NCBI GenBank assembly: GCA_016712715.1
Contig: JADJQM010000001.1
Span: 2,067,001 to 2,131,000 of the forward strand
DNA: 64,000 nt
Source of the DNA: Rhodospirillaceae bacterium
Lineage (GTDB): Bacteria > Pseudomonadota > Alphaproteobacteria > Dongiales > Dongiaceae
Reading direction: 5' to 3'
Numbering within the stretch: position 1 is the stretch's first letter; the number at the start of each line of letters is the position of its first letter. A model generated the notes under the pieces. It saw nothing but the letters and a program-made list of their open reading frames with translations. It was not told where the DNA came from and searched no databases. The translations under genes and the position numbers were made by a program. Shown here piece after piece: positions 1 through 8,709 of this stretch.

Positions 1-1143
1 GATTACCTGGCCGCCTGCAACGCGCTGGGTGTCCCGACGGTCGATGACATCAACGGCGCAGAGGCCGAATGCGCCGGGCTCTATCACATCACGACCCGGA
101 ACGGCCGGCGTGAATCGAGTGCCACGGCTTATCTGCGGCCGGTCCTGGGTCGGCCGAACCTCACGGTCGTCACCCAGGCGCAGGCGACGCGCATCCTGAT
201 GGACAACCAGCGCGCCGTCGGCATCGCCTATCGCCGCAGCCGTGAGGAGGTGACCGCCATTTGCCGCGGCGAGGTGATCCTCAGCGCCGGCGCCATCAAC
301 TCGCCGCAATTGCTGCAACTTTCCGGCATCGGCCCTGGCAGCCTGCTGCAGCGCCACGGCATTCCGGTCGTGCATGACAGCCCGGCGGTCGGGCAGAATC
401 TGCAGGACCATCTCTGCGTCGACTTCCTGTTCCGGGCGCGCCGCCCGACCTTGAACAACGAGCTCTACCCCCTCTTCGGCAAACTGCGCGCCGGGCTGCG
501 CTATCTGGCCACCCGGCGCGGTCCGCTGGCACTCAGCCTCAACCAGGGTGGCGGATTCGTGCGCACGCGCACGAAATTCAAGCGGCCCAACATCCAGCTC
601 TATTTCTCGCCGGTGAGTTACACCAAGGCGCTACCGCGCACCCGACCCTTGATGAACCCCGATCCGTTTCCCGGATTCCTGCTCGGCTACTCGGCCTGCC
701 GGCCGGAGAGTCGCGGCAGCCTCGCCATCGCTAGCGCAGATCCGTTCGCGCCGCCCGTGATCCAGCCCAATTACCTCAGCGACCCGCGCGACATGACGGA
801 CATGGTCGAGGGGTGGCGTTATATCCGCAGGCTTGCAGCGACACCGGCGCTCTCGGCTGTGATCGAACGTGAAACGGCGCCGGGTGCGGCGTGCCAGAGC
901 GAGGCTGCGATCATCGACGATATCCGCTCGCGGGCGGGATCGGTGTTCCATCCGGTCAGCACCTGCATGATGGGCCCGGACCCGGCCAGCGCCGTGGTCG
1001 ATTCCGAATTGCGCGTCCATGGAATTGCCGGCCTGCGCGTCGTGGATGCCTCGGTCTTCCCCAGCGTGACCTCGGGCAATACCAATGCGCCCACCATCAT
1101 GCTGGCGGAGAAGGCGGCGGACATCCTCCTGAATGCCACCTGA
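1..1143 (+). CDS. GMC family oxidoreductase (choline dehydrogenase-like), 5' end outside window
   Basis: The open frame runs from base 1, so the N-terminal FAD-binding GxGxxG part lies upstream; 380 C-terminal residues remain. Visible family features are the GMC signature region (GEVILSAGAINSPQLLQLSGIGP), the substrate-binding middle, and the C-terminal active-site segment with FHPVSTCMMG followed by VVDASVFPSVTSGNTNAPTIMLAEKAAD. The paired catalytic positions are His (SVFHPVS) and Asn (GNTNAP), as in choline and alcohol dehydrogenases. These flavoenzymes oxidise primary alcohols or sugars. The substrate cannot be read from the sequence; a role with the neighbouring inositol genes is only positional inference. 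Confidence 0.9.
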   Translation, partial: DYLAACNALGVPTVDDINGAEAECAGLYHITTRNGRRESSATAYLRPVLGRPNLTVVTQAQATRILMDNQRAVGIAYRRSREEVTAICRGEVILSAGAINSPQLLQLSGIGPGSLLQRHGIPVVHDSPAVGQNLQDHLCVDFLFRARRPTLNNELYPLFGKLRAGLRYLATRRGPLALSLNQGGGFVRTRTKFKRPNIQLYFSPVSYTKALPRTRPLMNPDPFPGFLLGYSACRPESRGSLAIASADPFAPPVIQPNYLSDPRDMTDMVEGWRYIRRLAATPALSAVIERETAPGAACQSEAAIIDDIRSRAGSVFHPVSTCMMGPDPASAVVDSELRVHGIAGLRVVDASVFPSVTSGNTNAPTIMLAEKAADILLNAT

Positions 1144-1429
1144 CTGAGGTTATCATCCCCGGGGATCTGCGCCACGATCAATGCAGGGGGGCGGCACCGG
1201 GATGCTTCCCTTTCTGGAGCAGCATTTCGGTCGCCACGGATCTGTCCAGGCGGGTTTCGGGGATTTCCGTCATCGTGACCTCGGCCAAATCATGAATGCC
1301 GTCGCGGAGAGCATCTCTCCTCCCCAGACCGACCCTGGAGCGATATCGGGGATTCCATTTGGCGAACACGTCCGGGTTATGTCGACCTGACGGGCCTGTC
1401 TCTCAGGCCCGGTGCCGAAGGAGCGGCAT

Positions 1430-2248
1430 TCAGGACGAGATGCCGGGCAGCTCTGGCCCCACTTCCGCCAGGAACATCTCAAGCTCTTCGGGCGCGATCT
1501 TGACCATGTGTTTCTGCGCCGGATAGGCCCCGGACCGGATATCGGCCACGTATTCCTTGAAAGCAGCGACACGCTCCTGTTGCAACCGGTCATACTCGGC
1601 CGCAAAGTTCCGGTAGGATTTGGCATGGCGCGGGTAATGCCCGCGATTGCTGCCCAGCACATCCTCGGCGAACAGATACTGCGCGTCGCATCCGTTTCCG
1701 GCACCCATCGAGATCATGAACATCGAAGTGTTTCGGGAAATGACGCGCGCCAGCTCGTCCGGGACGACTTCGATTTCCGACGCGAATGCCCCCGCCTGCT
1801 CCAGGGCCTTGGTCTGGCGCCACACCAGCAGGGCCGTTGCCACCGTCTTGCCCACGGCCTTGAACCCGCCCGTCCAGGTCGCCCGGGACGGGATCAGGCC
1901 AACATGGCCACAGACCGGTATGCCCTCGTCGCGCAGGCGCCGAATGATCGGCAGACTGGCCGCGCAATAGACCGCGTCAGCGCCGGCGGCCAGAGCCGTG
2001 AAGGCACCGCGGAGATATTCTTCTTCACTGATGTACTTTCCCGCATCGAGGCCTGGAATGGTGAAACAGGTTGGCACCGCGTCGCGAAAGGCGGGGGTGA
2101 GCAGGCTCGGCTCGACGGACAACAGATCCACGCCGGCAAGCTGCGCCGCTGCGGCCTCTTCAAGCGTGTTCACCTGTAGCATGCTGAGCTGCCGCACGCC
2201 CTTGATCGCCAGTAGATCGGCAACGGTCGGTCTGCGATCGGCCATCAA
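1430..2248 (-). CDS. Divergent PanB-family (ketopantoate hydroxymethyltransferase-like) protein
   Basis: The 272-residue protein carries PanB-type blocks: IPVCGHVGLIPS, the segment EAGAFASEIEVVPDELA holding the family's catalytic Glu, and MGAGNGCDAQYLFAEDVLG. The N-terminal metal and substrate motif is changed: where PanB has a GDSLG loop this protein reads LLSVEPSLL, and the second Mg-binding Asp region reads VYCAASLP. It is therefore a paralogue and probably not the pantothenate enzyme. It is the last gene of the leftward transporter operon, 22 bp after the dehydrogenase gene. Its reaction is unknown; other phosphoenolpyruvate-mutase-superfamily chemistry is possible. Confidence 0.75.
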   Translation of the reverse strand: MMADRRPTVADLLAIKGVRQLSMLQVNTLEEAAAAQLAGVDLLSVEPSLLTPAFRDAVPTCFTIPGLDAGKYISEEEYLRGAFTALAAGADAVYCAASLPIIRRLRDEGIPVCGHVGLIPSRATWTGGFKAVGKTVATALLVWRQTKALEQAGAFASEIEVVPDELARVISRNTSMFMISMGAGNGCDAQYLFAEDVLGSNRGHYPRHAKSYRNFAAEYDRLQQERVAAFKEYVADIRSGAYPAQKHMVKIAPEELEMFLAEVGPELPGISS

Positions 2249-2270
2249 CTCCTCCCGCCGCGGACATTCT

Positions 2271-3404
2271 TCAAACCAGCTTCACCCAACGCCTCTCCGC
2301 GGATGACTGAAGCACCGCGTCCAGCACCCGGCCGATCCGCGCCGCCTCGGCCAGATCCGGATAGGCCGGCCGGTCGCCGCCCACCAGCTGCATCACTTCA
2401 TAGGCCTCGATGACCTTGTGATCGTTGAATCCCAGGCCATGGGCGGCACCAGGCACAAAATTTCCGTATGGTGGATGTGCCGGGCCGGCATAGACCGTGC
2501 GGAAGCCACGGCGGTCTTCCGGATCCCGATCCGAATAGATCCGGATTTCGTTCATCCTTTCGCCGTCGAACTGGATCGCACCGTGAGTGCCGACAATCTC
2601 GTAGGTGATGTCCATATGACTGCCGGTGGCGATCCGGCTGGTCTCGATGTGACCGGTTGCACCGTTGGCGAATTCGATCAGGAATTGCGTCTGATCATCA
2701 TTGCCAACCTGACGTGTCTCCTTTGAACCGGGAGCGATGGGCCGCTTCTTGATGACCGTGGTCGCCTGCCCGGAGACCGCTGCTATCTCCCCCACCAGCA
2801 AGCGCGCGATGCTGATGATATGACTGCCGAGATCGCCGAGGGCACCGGCCTTGCCGGCAATCGCCGGGTCGCAGCGCCAGATAAAGGGATGCGATGGATC
2901 GGCCATGTAATCTTCGTTGTGAGCGCCCCGGAAATGGACGATCTCGCCAATGGCGCCTTCAGCGATCAACTTTTTGGCGAGCCCCACCAGCGGATTGCGC
3001 AAATAGCTGTAGCCGACCAGGGACTTGACCCCCGCCTTGCCGGCCGCCGCAGCGATTTCCGCTGCCTCGTCGCCGTTCAGCGCCACCGGCTTTTCACAAT
3101 AGATATGCTTGCCGGCCCCAATTGCTGCCAGTGCGATCTCGCGGTGCAGGTTGCTGGGGACGCAGATATCGACAATATCGACAGCGGGATCGCTGACCAA
3201 TGTCCGCCAGTCCGCGGTGTGACGGCGGAAGCCAAAACGATCCGCCGCCGCCTTGGCGAGTTCCGGCGTCAGCTCCGCCACGATTTCGAAATCCGGAAAC
3301 GCTGCCGCCTCGGGAAAGACCGACAACATCGTGCGATAGCCATAGACATGGCAGCGAGCGATGAAGCCGCTGCCGATCAGGCCGATACGGAGTTTCTTTG
3401 ACAT
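2271..3404 (-). CDS. Gfo/Idh/MocA family NAD(P)-dependent oxidoreductase
   Basis: A 377-residue dehydrogenase with an N-terminal Rossmann fold (GLIGSGFIARCH near residues 8-19) and the family EKP motif (YCEKPVAL) that positions the catalytic Lys. The C-terminal alpha/beta domain contains LGDLGSHIIS. Members oxidise or reduce a hydroxyl on sugars or cyclitols such as myo- and scyllo-inositol. It lies 2 bp from the ABC ATPase gene, in an operon with a sugar-type ABC transporter, so it probably acts on the imported compound. The nearby inositol pathway suggests an inositol or methylinositol substrate, but no motif fixes this. Confidence 0.88.
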   Translation of the reverse strand: MSKKLRIGLIGSGFIARCHVYGYRTMLSVFPEAAAFPDFEIVAELTPELAKAAADRFGFRRHTADWRTLVSDPAVDIVDICVPSNLHREIALAAIGAGKHIYCEKPVALNGDEAAEIAAAAGKAGVKSLVGYSYLRNPLVGLAKKLIAEGAIGEIVHFRGAHNEDYMADPSHPFIWRCDPAIAGKAGALGDLGSHIISIARLLVGEIAAVSGQATTVIKKRPIAPGSKETRQVGNDDQTQFLIEFANGATGHIETSRIATGSHMDITYEIVGTHGAIQFDGERMNEIRIYSDRDPEDRRGFRTVYAGPAHPPYGNFVPGAAHGLGFNDHKVIEAYEVMQLVGGDRPAYPDLAEAARIGRVLDAVLQSSAERRWVKLV

Positions 3405-3405
3405 C

Positions 3406-4209
3406 TCAGGACGCTCCCTGCCCGGCTTCGTCCCGGATCGTACGCAATTCGGTTTCCAGATCGACCAGTTCCTTGCCCCCGGCCATCATTTCAAGGACTC
3501 GCTCGCGCGATATCTCCGATTGACGGAATGTTCCGACGCAACGACCGCGGTTCAGCAATGTCAAGACGTCAGCCACGGGATAGGCATGATGGACGTTATG
3601 GGTGATGAAAATCACGCCCAGGCCACGGGCGCGGGCGCGGGCGATCAGCCGCAGGACGACGGACGCCTGATGCACGCCCAGGGCTGAGGTCGGCTCGTCG
3701 AGGATCAGCACCTTGGCACCGAAGAACACCGCGCGGGAAATCGCCAGGGATTGGCGTTCGCCGCCGGAGAGAGTCCCCACGGGCTGGCTGGGGTCGCGAA
3801 TGTCGATGCCCATCTTGGACATTTCCGCACGCGCCGTCCGGTTCATGAAATCCCAGTCGAGGCGATTGAACAGGCCGTGCCCCCGGGTCGGTTCGCGCCC
3901 CATGAAAAAGTTGCGCGCGACACTCATCAGCGGGACGGTGGCAAGATCCTGGTAGACGGTCGCGATGCCGCGATCGAGAGCCTCCCGCGGCGAATGGAGA
4001 ACTACCTCTTCTCCCTCGATCAGGATCCGTCCTTCAGTCGGCCGGTGCACGCCGGAGAGCGTCTTGATCAGGGTCGATTTGCCGGCGCCATTGTCGCCAA
4101 GCAGGCAGAGTACCTCGCCGGCATTGACAGCGATCGAGACGTCTTTCAACGCGATGACCGTTCCGTAGAACTTGCTGACATTCTGCAATTCGATCAGAGG
4201 AGACGTCAT
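3406..4209 (-). CDS. Sugar ABC transporter, ATP-binding protein
   Basis: A single-domain ATPase of 267 residues with Walker A GDNGAGKST (about residues 38-46), signature LSGGERQ and Walker B VLILDEPTSAL. It resembles the N-terminal half of RbsA/MglA-type ATPases; one-domain versions occur in alphaproteobacterial inositol/ribose-type importers and work as homodimers at the membrane. The frame is open further upstream, but the extra part is the permease gene read out of frame. The chosen ATG makes the usual 4-bp ATGA overlap with the permease stop, which indicates translational coupling. Confidence 0.92.
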   Translation of the reverse strand: MTSPLIELQNVSKFYGTVIALKDVSIAVNAGEVLCLLGDNGAGKSTLIKTLSGVHRPTEGRILIEGEEVVLHSPREALDRGIATVYQDLATVPLMSVARNFFMGREPTRGHGLFNRLDWDFMNRTARAEMSKMGIDIRDPSQPVGTLSGGERQSLAISRAVFFGAKVLILDEPTSALGVHQASVVLRLIARARARGLGVIFITHNVHHAYPVADVLTLLNRGRCVGTFRQSEISRERVLEMMAGGKELVDLETELRTIRDEAGQGAS

Positions 4210-5372
4210 CGACGTGCCTCCGACGCCTTGTGGCGGATGTAGTTGTTGAACAGAACTGCCACCAGCAGCATCACGCCCATGAAGGCCTTGAACCAATCGG
4301 TGTCGATTCCGGTATAGAAAATGCCCATTTGCACCAGACCGAAGATGAGAGCACCAAACATCGCGCCCACCGCCGAGCCGTAGCCGCCCGTGAGCAATGT
4401 GCCGCCAATGACCACGGCGATGATCGCCTCGAATTCCTTTTGCAATCCGCGCGAAGTGTCCGCCGACCCCACGGTGAGGACCTGGATCGCTGCGAACAGG
4501 GTTGCAGCACAGGCGGTCATGATGAACAGCCGGATCTTGACCCGCGCCACCGGCACACCCACGTTCCGCGCTGCGTTGGCATCGCCGCCGACAGCAAAGA
4601 TCCAGTTGCCGAACCTGGTGCGCAGCAGGACCCAGGTGGCCAGGGCCGATAGGGCGAGCCACCACAGGATTGAGACCGGGATGCCCTGTACTTCCGGCAG
4701 TCCGTCCGGCCGCAGCGGAATGAGCCCGATCCCAGCCAGCCAGAGCAGGAAATCGCCACCGAATTGCCCACCGAAGATCGGTGCCAGCCAATCACCAGCC
4801 GCAAGTTCCTTGATGCCCGGGATCTGGGTCCGGCCCGTGATCAGCCGCGTCATGCCCAAGGCGACGCCGCGCAGGACAAAGAGCGTTGCCAGGGTCACGA
4901 TGAAGGACGGCAAGGCCGTCCGCACCACCAGCCAGCCGTTGAAGAAGCCGACAACGATCGCGGCGCCGAAGGCGGTCAATATGCATAGCCAGATCGGCCA
5001 GCCATATTGCGTCGAGAGGATGGCGATGATGACGCCGGCAAAGGCGACCATCGATCCGAGCGACAGGTCGAACTCGCCGCCAATCATCAGCAGGGCGACG
5101 GCGACAGCCAGAATTCCCAATTGGGCGGAGACTTCGAGGAAGTTCACCACGCCGCGCGGGCTGAACAGGCCGCTGTCACCGGCGAAGATCAGGAAGAACA
5201 GGACGACGAGGACCGTCCCAGCAGCGGCACCGAGTTCCGGTCGACGCAATGCCTGGCTGAATGGACTGATCTCGCGGAGGCGTTCGTCTACCACGGAAAT
5301 TGTTCCCTCATGCTGGTTGAGTGGATGATCTGGTGCCGTCCCGATGGGAGCTGGCAAGCCGCCAGCTCCCAT
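4206..5372 (-). CDS. Sugar ABC transporter permease (ribose type)
   Basis: An integral membrane protein of about 388 residues from the ATG at 5372 (a GTG at 5294 is an alternative start). It has some ten hydrophobic segments from about residue 45 and the BPD_transp_2 look of RbsC/XylH permeases, including FAGVIIAIL, GFFNGWLVV and the conserved GSAVGAMFGALIFGLVQMG near the C terminus. Paired with the ATPase and the binding protein, it forms the channel of a sugar or cyclitol importer. The longer frame starting near 5477 would run into the binding-protein gene and is rejected. Confidence 0.9.
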   Translation of the reverse strand: MGAGGLPAPIGTAPDHPLNQHEGTISVVDERLREISPFSQALRRPELGAAAGTVLVVLFFLIFAGDSGLFSPRGVVNFLEVSAQLGILAVAVALLMIGGEFDLSLGSMVAFAGVIIAILSTQYGWPIWLCILTAFGAAIVVGFFNGWLVVRTALPSFIVTLATLFVLRGVALGMTRLITGRTQIPGIKELAAGDWLAPIFGGQFGGDFLLWLAGIGLIPLRPDGLPEVQGIPVSILWWLALSALATWVLLRTRFGNWIFAVGGDANAARNVGVPVARVKIRLFIMTACAATLFAAIQVLTVGSADTSRGLQKEFEAIIAVVIGGTLLTGGYGSAVGAMFGALIFGLVQMGIFYTGIDTDWFKAFMGVMLLVAVLFNNYIRHKASEARR

Positions 5373-5391
5373 GGAGATTACGGCGTAGATG

Positions 5392-6330
5392 TCAGCGAAC
5401 GCCCTGCTTGGCGAGATCGATGACGGTTGATGCTTCAGCCTTGCCGACGAAGCCCGGACCCGTCGGGAAATCAGCAATCGGCACCAACTTGTACCGCTTC
5501 ATCAGATCGAAGGCCATGACCGGGAAGTAGCCCATCAGATACTGCTGGGCATCAATGCCCCATTCCATCTTGCCGTCGGCGACCGCCTGCAGGATGGTGG
5601 GTGACAGATCGAACGTGCCGGTTTTCAGCTTGCCGCTGAGACCGGCCTCTTCGATCGCGGCCAGGGCAGGATCGGCACCGGCCGACCCGACCGTCAGCAC
5701 GAAGTCGGTGTCGGGATGACTGGTCAGATGGGCTGCAATGCGCCCCTTCATCTCGGTCGGATCCATCACACCCTGCAGCACCGGCACGTCGATCCCCAGG
5801 CCGTCCTTGAAGCCACGGCAACGGTCATCGAGACTGACATTGCCGACCTCGTGGTTGACACAGACGCCATGCTGGACGCCAAGCGCCTTGGCACGTGCGC
5901 CGGCGGCGACGCCGGCGTCATATTCCGACTGGCCCATGAACAGCAGCGCGCCGAGTTTCTTGGAAAGCGCCGATCCACCCGAATCGATGACAATCACCGG
6001 AATACCCGATTTGACCGCAGTCTCGACGGAAGCCGAGAGCGCATTTTCATCGGGAATGGACACGACCAGTCCATCCGGCTTGGAGGCAATCGCCGCATCC
6101 AGCAGCTTCTGCATGGCCGGCATGTCGAAGGTTTCCGGGGCAAGGTATTCTGCCTTGACACCCATCGTCTTGGCGGCGTCGTCCATACCCTTCTTGACGA
6201 CCGACCAATATTGATCCGCCGCCTGGCCATGGGTCACGAAGACGACCCGGGTCTCGTCGGCATTCGCAACTGCCGGCAGCGACAGCATCAGGGCTGTGAC
6301 GCCGATGGCAATCTTGCTCATGAAGCTCAT
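5392..6330 (-). CDS. Periplasmic sugar-binding protein of the ABC importer
   Basis: A 312-residue type I periplasmic binding protein. From the ATG at 6330 it begins with a clear Sec signal peptide (positive start, hydrophobic stretch to about residue 20, cleavage near VANA-DE). The mature protein has the RbsB-like layout: RVVFVTHGQAADQYWSVVKKG, DGLVVSIPDE, IPVIVIDSGG and GKMEWGIDAQQYLMGYFPV. It delivers ligand to the permease encoded downstream. Family members bind ribose, xylose or myo-inositol; the inositol genes alongside make a cyclitol the best guess. Confidence 0.9.
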   Translation of the reverse strand: MSFMSKIAIGVTALMLSLPAVANADETRVVFVTHGQAADQYWSVVKKGMDDAAKTMGVKAEYLAPETFDMPAMQKLLDAAIASKPDGLVVSIPDENALSASVETAVKSGIPVIVIDSGGSALSKKLGALLFMGQSEYDAGVAAGARAKALGVQHGVCVNHEVGNVSLDDRCRGFKDGLGIDVPVLQGVMDPTEMKGRIAAHLTSHPDTDFVLTVGSAGADPALAAIEEAGLSGKLKTGTFDLSPTILQAVADGKMEWGIDAQQYLMGYFPVMAFDLMKRYKLVPIADFPTGPGFVGKAEASTVIDLAKQGVR

Positions 6331-6466
6331 GTCATTCTCCCATCTAAAGTTGCCGTCGAAGGACGGGTTCCCGCACATCCGGTTTCTTGGTTCAAGCACG
6401 GACCGAGATCGCGAATGACCGGCAATTCGCGATTTCGGTTGATCATCATCTGCCACCGTGGCGACA

Positions 6467-7357
6467 TCAGTAGCTCGTCTCGCGCAGATAGGGTTCCAGG
6501 ACTTCGGTGGTGCCTTTCCAGGCATAGGGGTCCTTGCCCCGCACCATGAAAATGTCGCGCATGTCGTCGCAAGGGGGCATCCGCCCTTCGTCATTCCACG
6601 GCAGCAGCGATTCCCCGCTCATGACATGAAACACCAGGGCGCGGCGAAAATTGTCCGCTGTCGTATTGGGTAGCGACTGATGCAGCAGATAGCCGTTAAA
6701 CAAGACGACGCCACCGGCAGCGACAGGTACCGGTCGCGCCATCTTGTCACCACCCGGGAAGCCATATGCGACGGGGCTGCCATCGAACCTGGCATCCGCG
6801 AGCGGACGCGTCGGATAGATCACCCCGGAAGTGTGGGATTTCGGAATGACCCACAGGCAACCCTTCGCAACGGTCGCGTCATCGAGCGCGACCCAGACAC
6901 CGCCCCGCGAGCGGCAGCGGGTGGGAATGAAAAATTCGTCCTGATGCCATGGCTGACCGGGCTTGCCAGGTCCTTTGACGAACAGCATGGATTGCATGCA
7001 TTTGACAGTCGGCCCGATGGCCGCGCCCAGCAGATCGACGATATCCGGATGCATCACAGCCTTGCGCATCAGGCGCGAAAGCTTGTGCGGGTGATGAATG
7101 CAAAGGAAGCGACGGATGACGGAATCGTCCGGCTCCCGCTGCAGATCCTTGGATGCACCTCGGACAGCGCCTCTTTCGCCCCGGCATATCGACGCGGTCT
7201 CGGCTCGCAGCTTGCGGATCTGGCTGGCGGAGAACACCTGCGGCAGCACGACGAAACCATCGCGGCGATAGCGCGCACCAGCCCTGGCCGACCCGATCCC
7301 GGGTCCACGCAGCGCGGCCGGTCGAGCGTTATGCCTGACCGGACTGTCAGCCATCAC
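6467..7357 (-). CDS. Phytanoyl-CoA dioxygenase (PhyH) family Fe(II)/2-oxoglutarate oxygenase
   Basis: A 296-residue protein with the PhyH fold. The iron triad is visible as PWHQDEFF (His138, Asp140) and the distal His226 in NGYLLHQSLPN, followed by an Arg near 239 suited to binding 2-oxoglutarate. Such enzymes hydroxylate or oxidatively demethylate small molecules. It is the first gene of the leftward operon, ahead of the binding-protein gene, so it probably modifies the imported ligand. Demethylation of a methylated inositol such as pinitol would fit the setting but is speculation. Confidence 0.85.
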   Translation of the reverse strand: MMADSPVRHNARPAALRGPGIGSARAGARYRRDGFVVLPQVFSASQIRKLRAETASICRGERGAVRGASKDLQREPDDSVIRRFLCIHHPHKLSRLMRKAVMHPDIVDLLGAAIGPTVKCMQSMLFVKGPGKPGQPWHQDEFFIPTRCRSRGGVWVALDDATVAKGCLWVIPKSHTSGVIYPTRPLADARFDGSPVAYGFPGGDKMARPVPVAAGGVVLFNGYLLHQSLPNTTADNFRRALVFHVMSGESLLPWNDEGRMPPCDDMRDIFMVRGKDPYAWKGTTEVLEPYLRETSY

Positions 7358-7467
7358 GATTACCGATGCAGATCGAGTGCGACACCTGTTGCTGCTCCCT
7401 GTATCCGACCTGGTGGCCGCGTTGACAAACTCTGTCGCCCGCGGGTCCCGTATTCTATTTTTTTTTG

Positions 7468-7495
7468 ATTATAGAACAAATATCCCGTCTGGCAA
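7468..7495 (-). promoter_or_regulatory. Candidate sigma70-type promoter of the PhyH/transporter operon
   Basis: On the minus strand TTGCCA (7495-7490) and a perfect TATAAT (7473-7468) are 16 bp apart, about 110 bp upstream of the PhyH start. An inverted repeat TTCTAT (7453-7458) / ATAGAA (7471-7476) overlaps the -10 box, and CCCGT / ACGGG (7484-7488 / 7495-7499) lies over the spacer and -35, so a repressor could bind here. The call rests on sequence match alone. Confidence 0.45.
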
Positions 7496-7724
7496 CGGGA
7501 AATGAAACAACCCTCGTTCCTGGTGTGACTGCATGAGCCGCGGCGCGGATAGATGTCGCCAGGTGGGACTGCACGGCTGCGGGTGCTGCAAGATGTGCCG
7601 AGAATAGGCGCTTTCCTGCGATTCTTCCGACAGATGCTCATGGCACATAGCTGGGGCACATGCCGAAATCCAGGGCGGCTCTGTTGCCGTCGAGCGAAGA
7701 CAAATTCTGTAGACTGGACGGTCC

Positions 7725-7738
7725 GGAACTTTTCTTCC
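7725..7738. promoter_or_regulatory. Candidate IolR-type operator (GGAA-N6-TTCC)
   Basis: An exact GGAA-N6-TTCC element lies 105 bp upstream of the rpiR/iolR-like start, between the two divergent transcription units. I recall this palindrome as the IolR operator in Sinorhizobium. The TTCC is followed by ATTATG, exactly as at the related site at 9857-9870. Autoregulation by the adjacent RpiR protein is the likely meaning. Confidence 0.45.
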
Positions 7739-7842
7739 ATTATGATTGCCTCGTCCTTGTGCCATTTTCCCGGCGCGTTTCGGCCTTGATTTGGGATGAC
7801 GGGCGCGGCATCAACCACGCCGCACAGCCTGGGAGTGATAGG

Positions 7843-8709
7843 GTGGAACGGACTTACGAGTCGCTGAAGCAGCAAATCGCCGAACGGCATGATCAATTGC
7901 CCAAGCGGCTGCGCCAGATCGCTGAATTCACGATGGAAATGCCCGATTTCGTGGCGCTGGAAACCGTCGCCAATATCGCCGGTCGCGCCAAGGTGCAGCC
8001 ATCGAGCCTGATCCGCTTTGCAAAATTGTTCGGCTTCGACGGTTTCAGCGACATGCAGCAGGTGTTCCGCTCGCGCCTGATCGACCGCGTGGTGAGCTAT
8101 GGTGAACGTATCCGCGCGGCGGAAACCGACGACACGCACCATCAATCGCCCAAGGGCGTGCTCGAACAACTCATTGACGCGGATTCCGCCTCGCTCGAAC
8201 GCCTGCGGCGGGACATTCCGTCAGTCGACCTCGACCGCGTCGCGGATCTGCTGGCAACGGCCCGCATCATCGGAGTGACCGCGCAGAGGCGGTCCTTTCC
8301 GGTCGCTGCCTATCTCTCCTATGCCCTGAGTCATCTCGGTCAGCGCGCCGTCCTTCTCGACAGTATCGGCGGCATGAGCGGCGAGCAGGCGCGCCTGCTC
8401 TCGGCCGAGGACGCGCTCATTGCCGTCAGCTTCTCGCCCTATGCACCGGAGACATTGTCGGTGGTGGCGCAAGCCAAGGCGCAGGGCGCGCGCATCATTG
8501 CCATTACCGATAAGGGGCTGAGCCCGCTGGTCTCGCTGGCCGATATCCGCTTTGAAGTCGAGGAAGCGCAGATCAAGGGTATTCGTTCCCTGACCGCCAC
8601 GACTTGCCTTGCCGTGGCCCTTGTCCTGGCGCTCGGGCACCGGCTTGAGGCCGCGGTCGGTCGTGGCGGCGAAACCGCCCGCAAGGTCGCCAAACAGCGC
8701 CGCCGCTAG
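7843..8709 (+). CDS. MurR/RpiR family transcriptional regulator (IolR-like)
   Basis: A 288-residue RpiR-type regulator. The GTG at 7843, seven bases after GGGAG, gives the usual family length; the frame is open further upstream but the extra residues do not resemble the family. The N-terminal helix-turn-helix (about residues 1-75, with LPKRLRQIAEF and SSLIRFAKLFGFDGFSDMQ) precedes a C-terminal SIS domain that binds phosphosugars (VDLDRVADLLATARIIGV, DALIAVSFSPYAPETL). It sits between the transporter operon and the iol genes and probably represses both until an inositol-pathway phosphate intermediate accumulates. It converges on the next gene and the two share the bases of their stop codons. 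Confidence 0.88.
   Translation: MERTYESLKQQIAERHDQLPKRLRQIAEFTMEMPDFVALETVANIAGRAKVQPSSLIRFAKLFGFDGFSDMQQVFRSRLIDRVVSYGERIRAAETDDTHHQSPKGVLEQLIDADSASLERLRRDIPSVDLDRVADLLATARIIGVTAQRRSFPVAAYLSYALSHLGQRAVLLDSIGGMSGEQARLLSAEDALIAVSFSPYAPETLSVVAQAKAQGARIIAITDKGLSPLVSLADIRFEVEEAQIKGIRSLTATTCLAVALVLALGHRLEAAVGRGGETARKVAKQRRR

Noticed and set aside
3406..4791. A 461-codon frame extending the ABC ATPase at its N terminus
   Set aside because: The extra residues are the permease gene read in another frame; the ATPase starts at the ATGA overlap.
7422..7456. Rightward promoter TTGACA (7422) with TATTCT (7451) for the regulator
   Set aside because: The spacer is 23 bp, too long for a sigma70 promoter.
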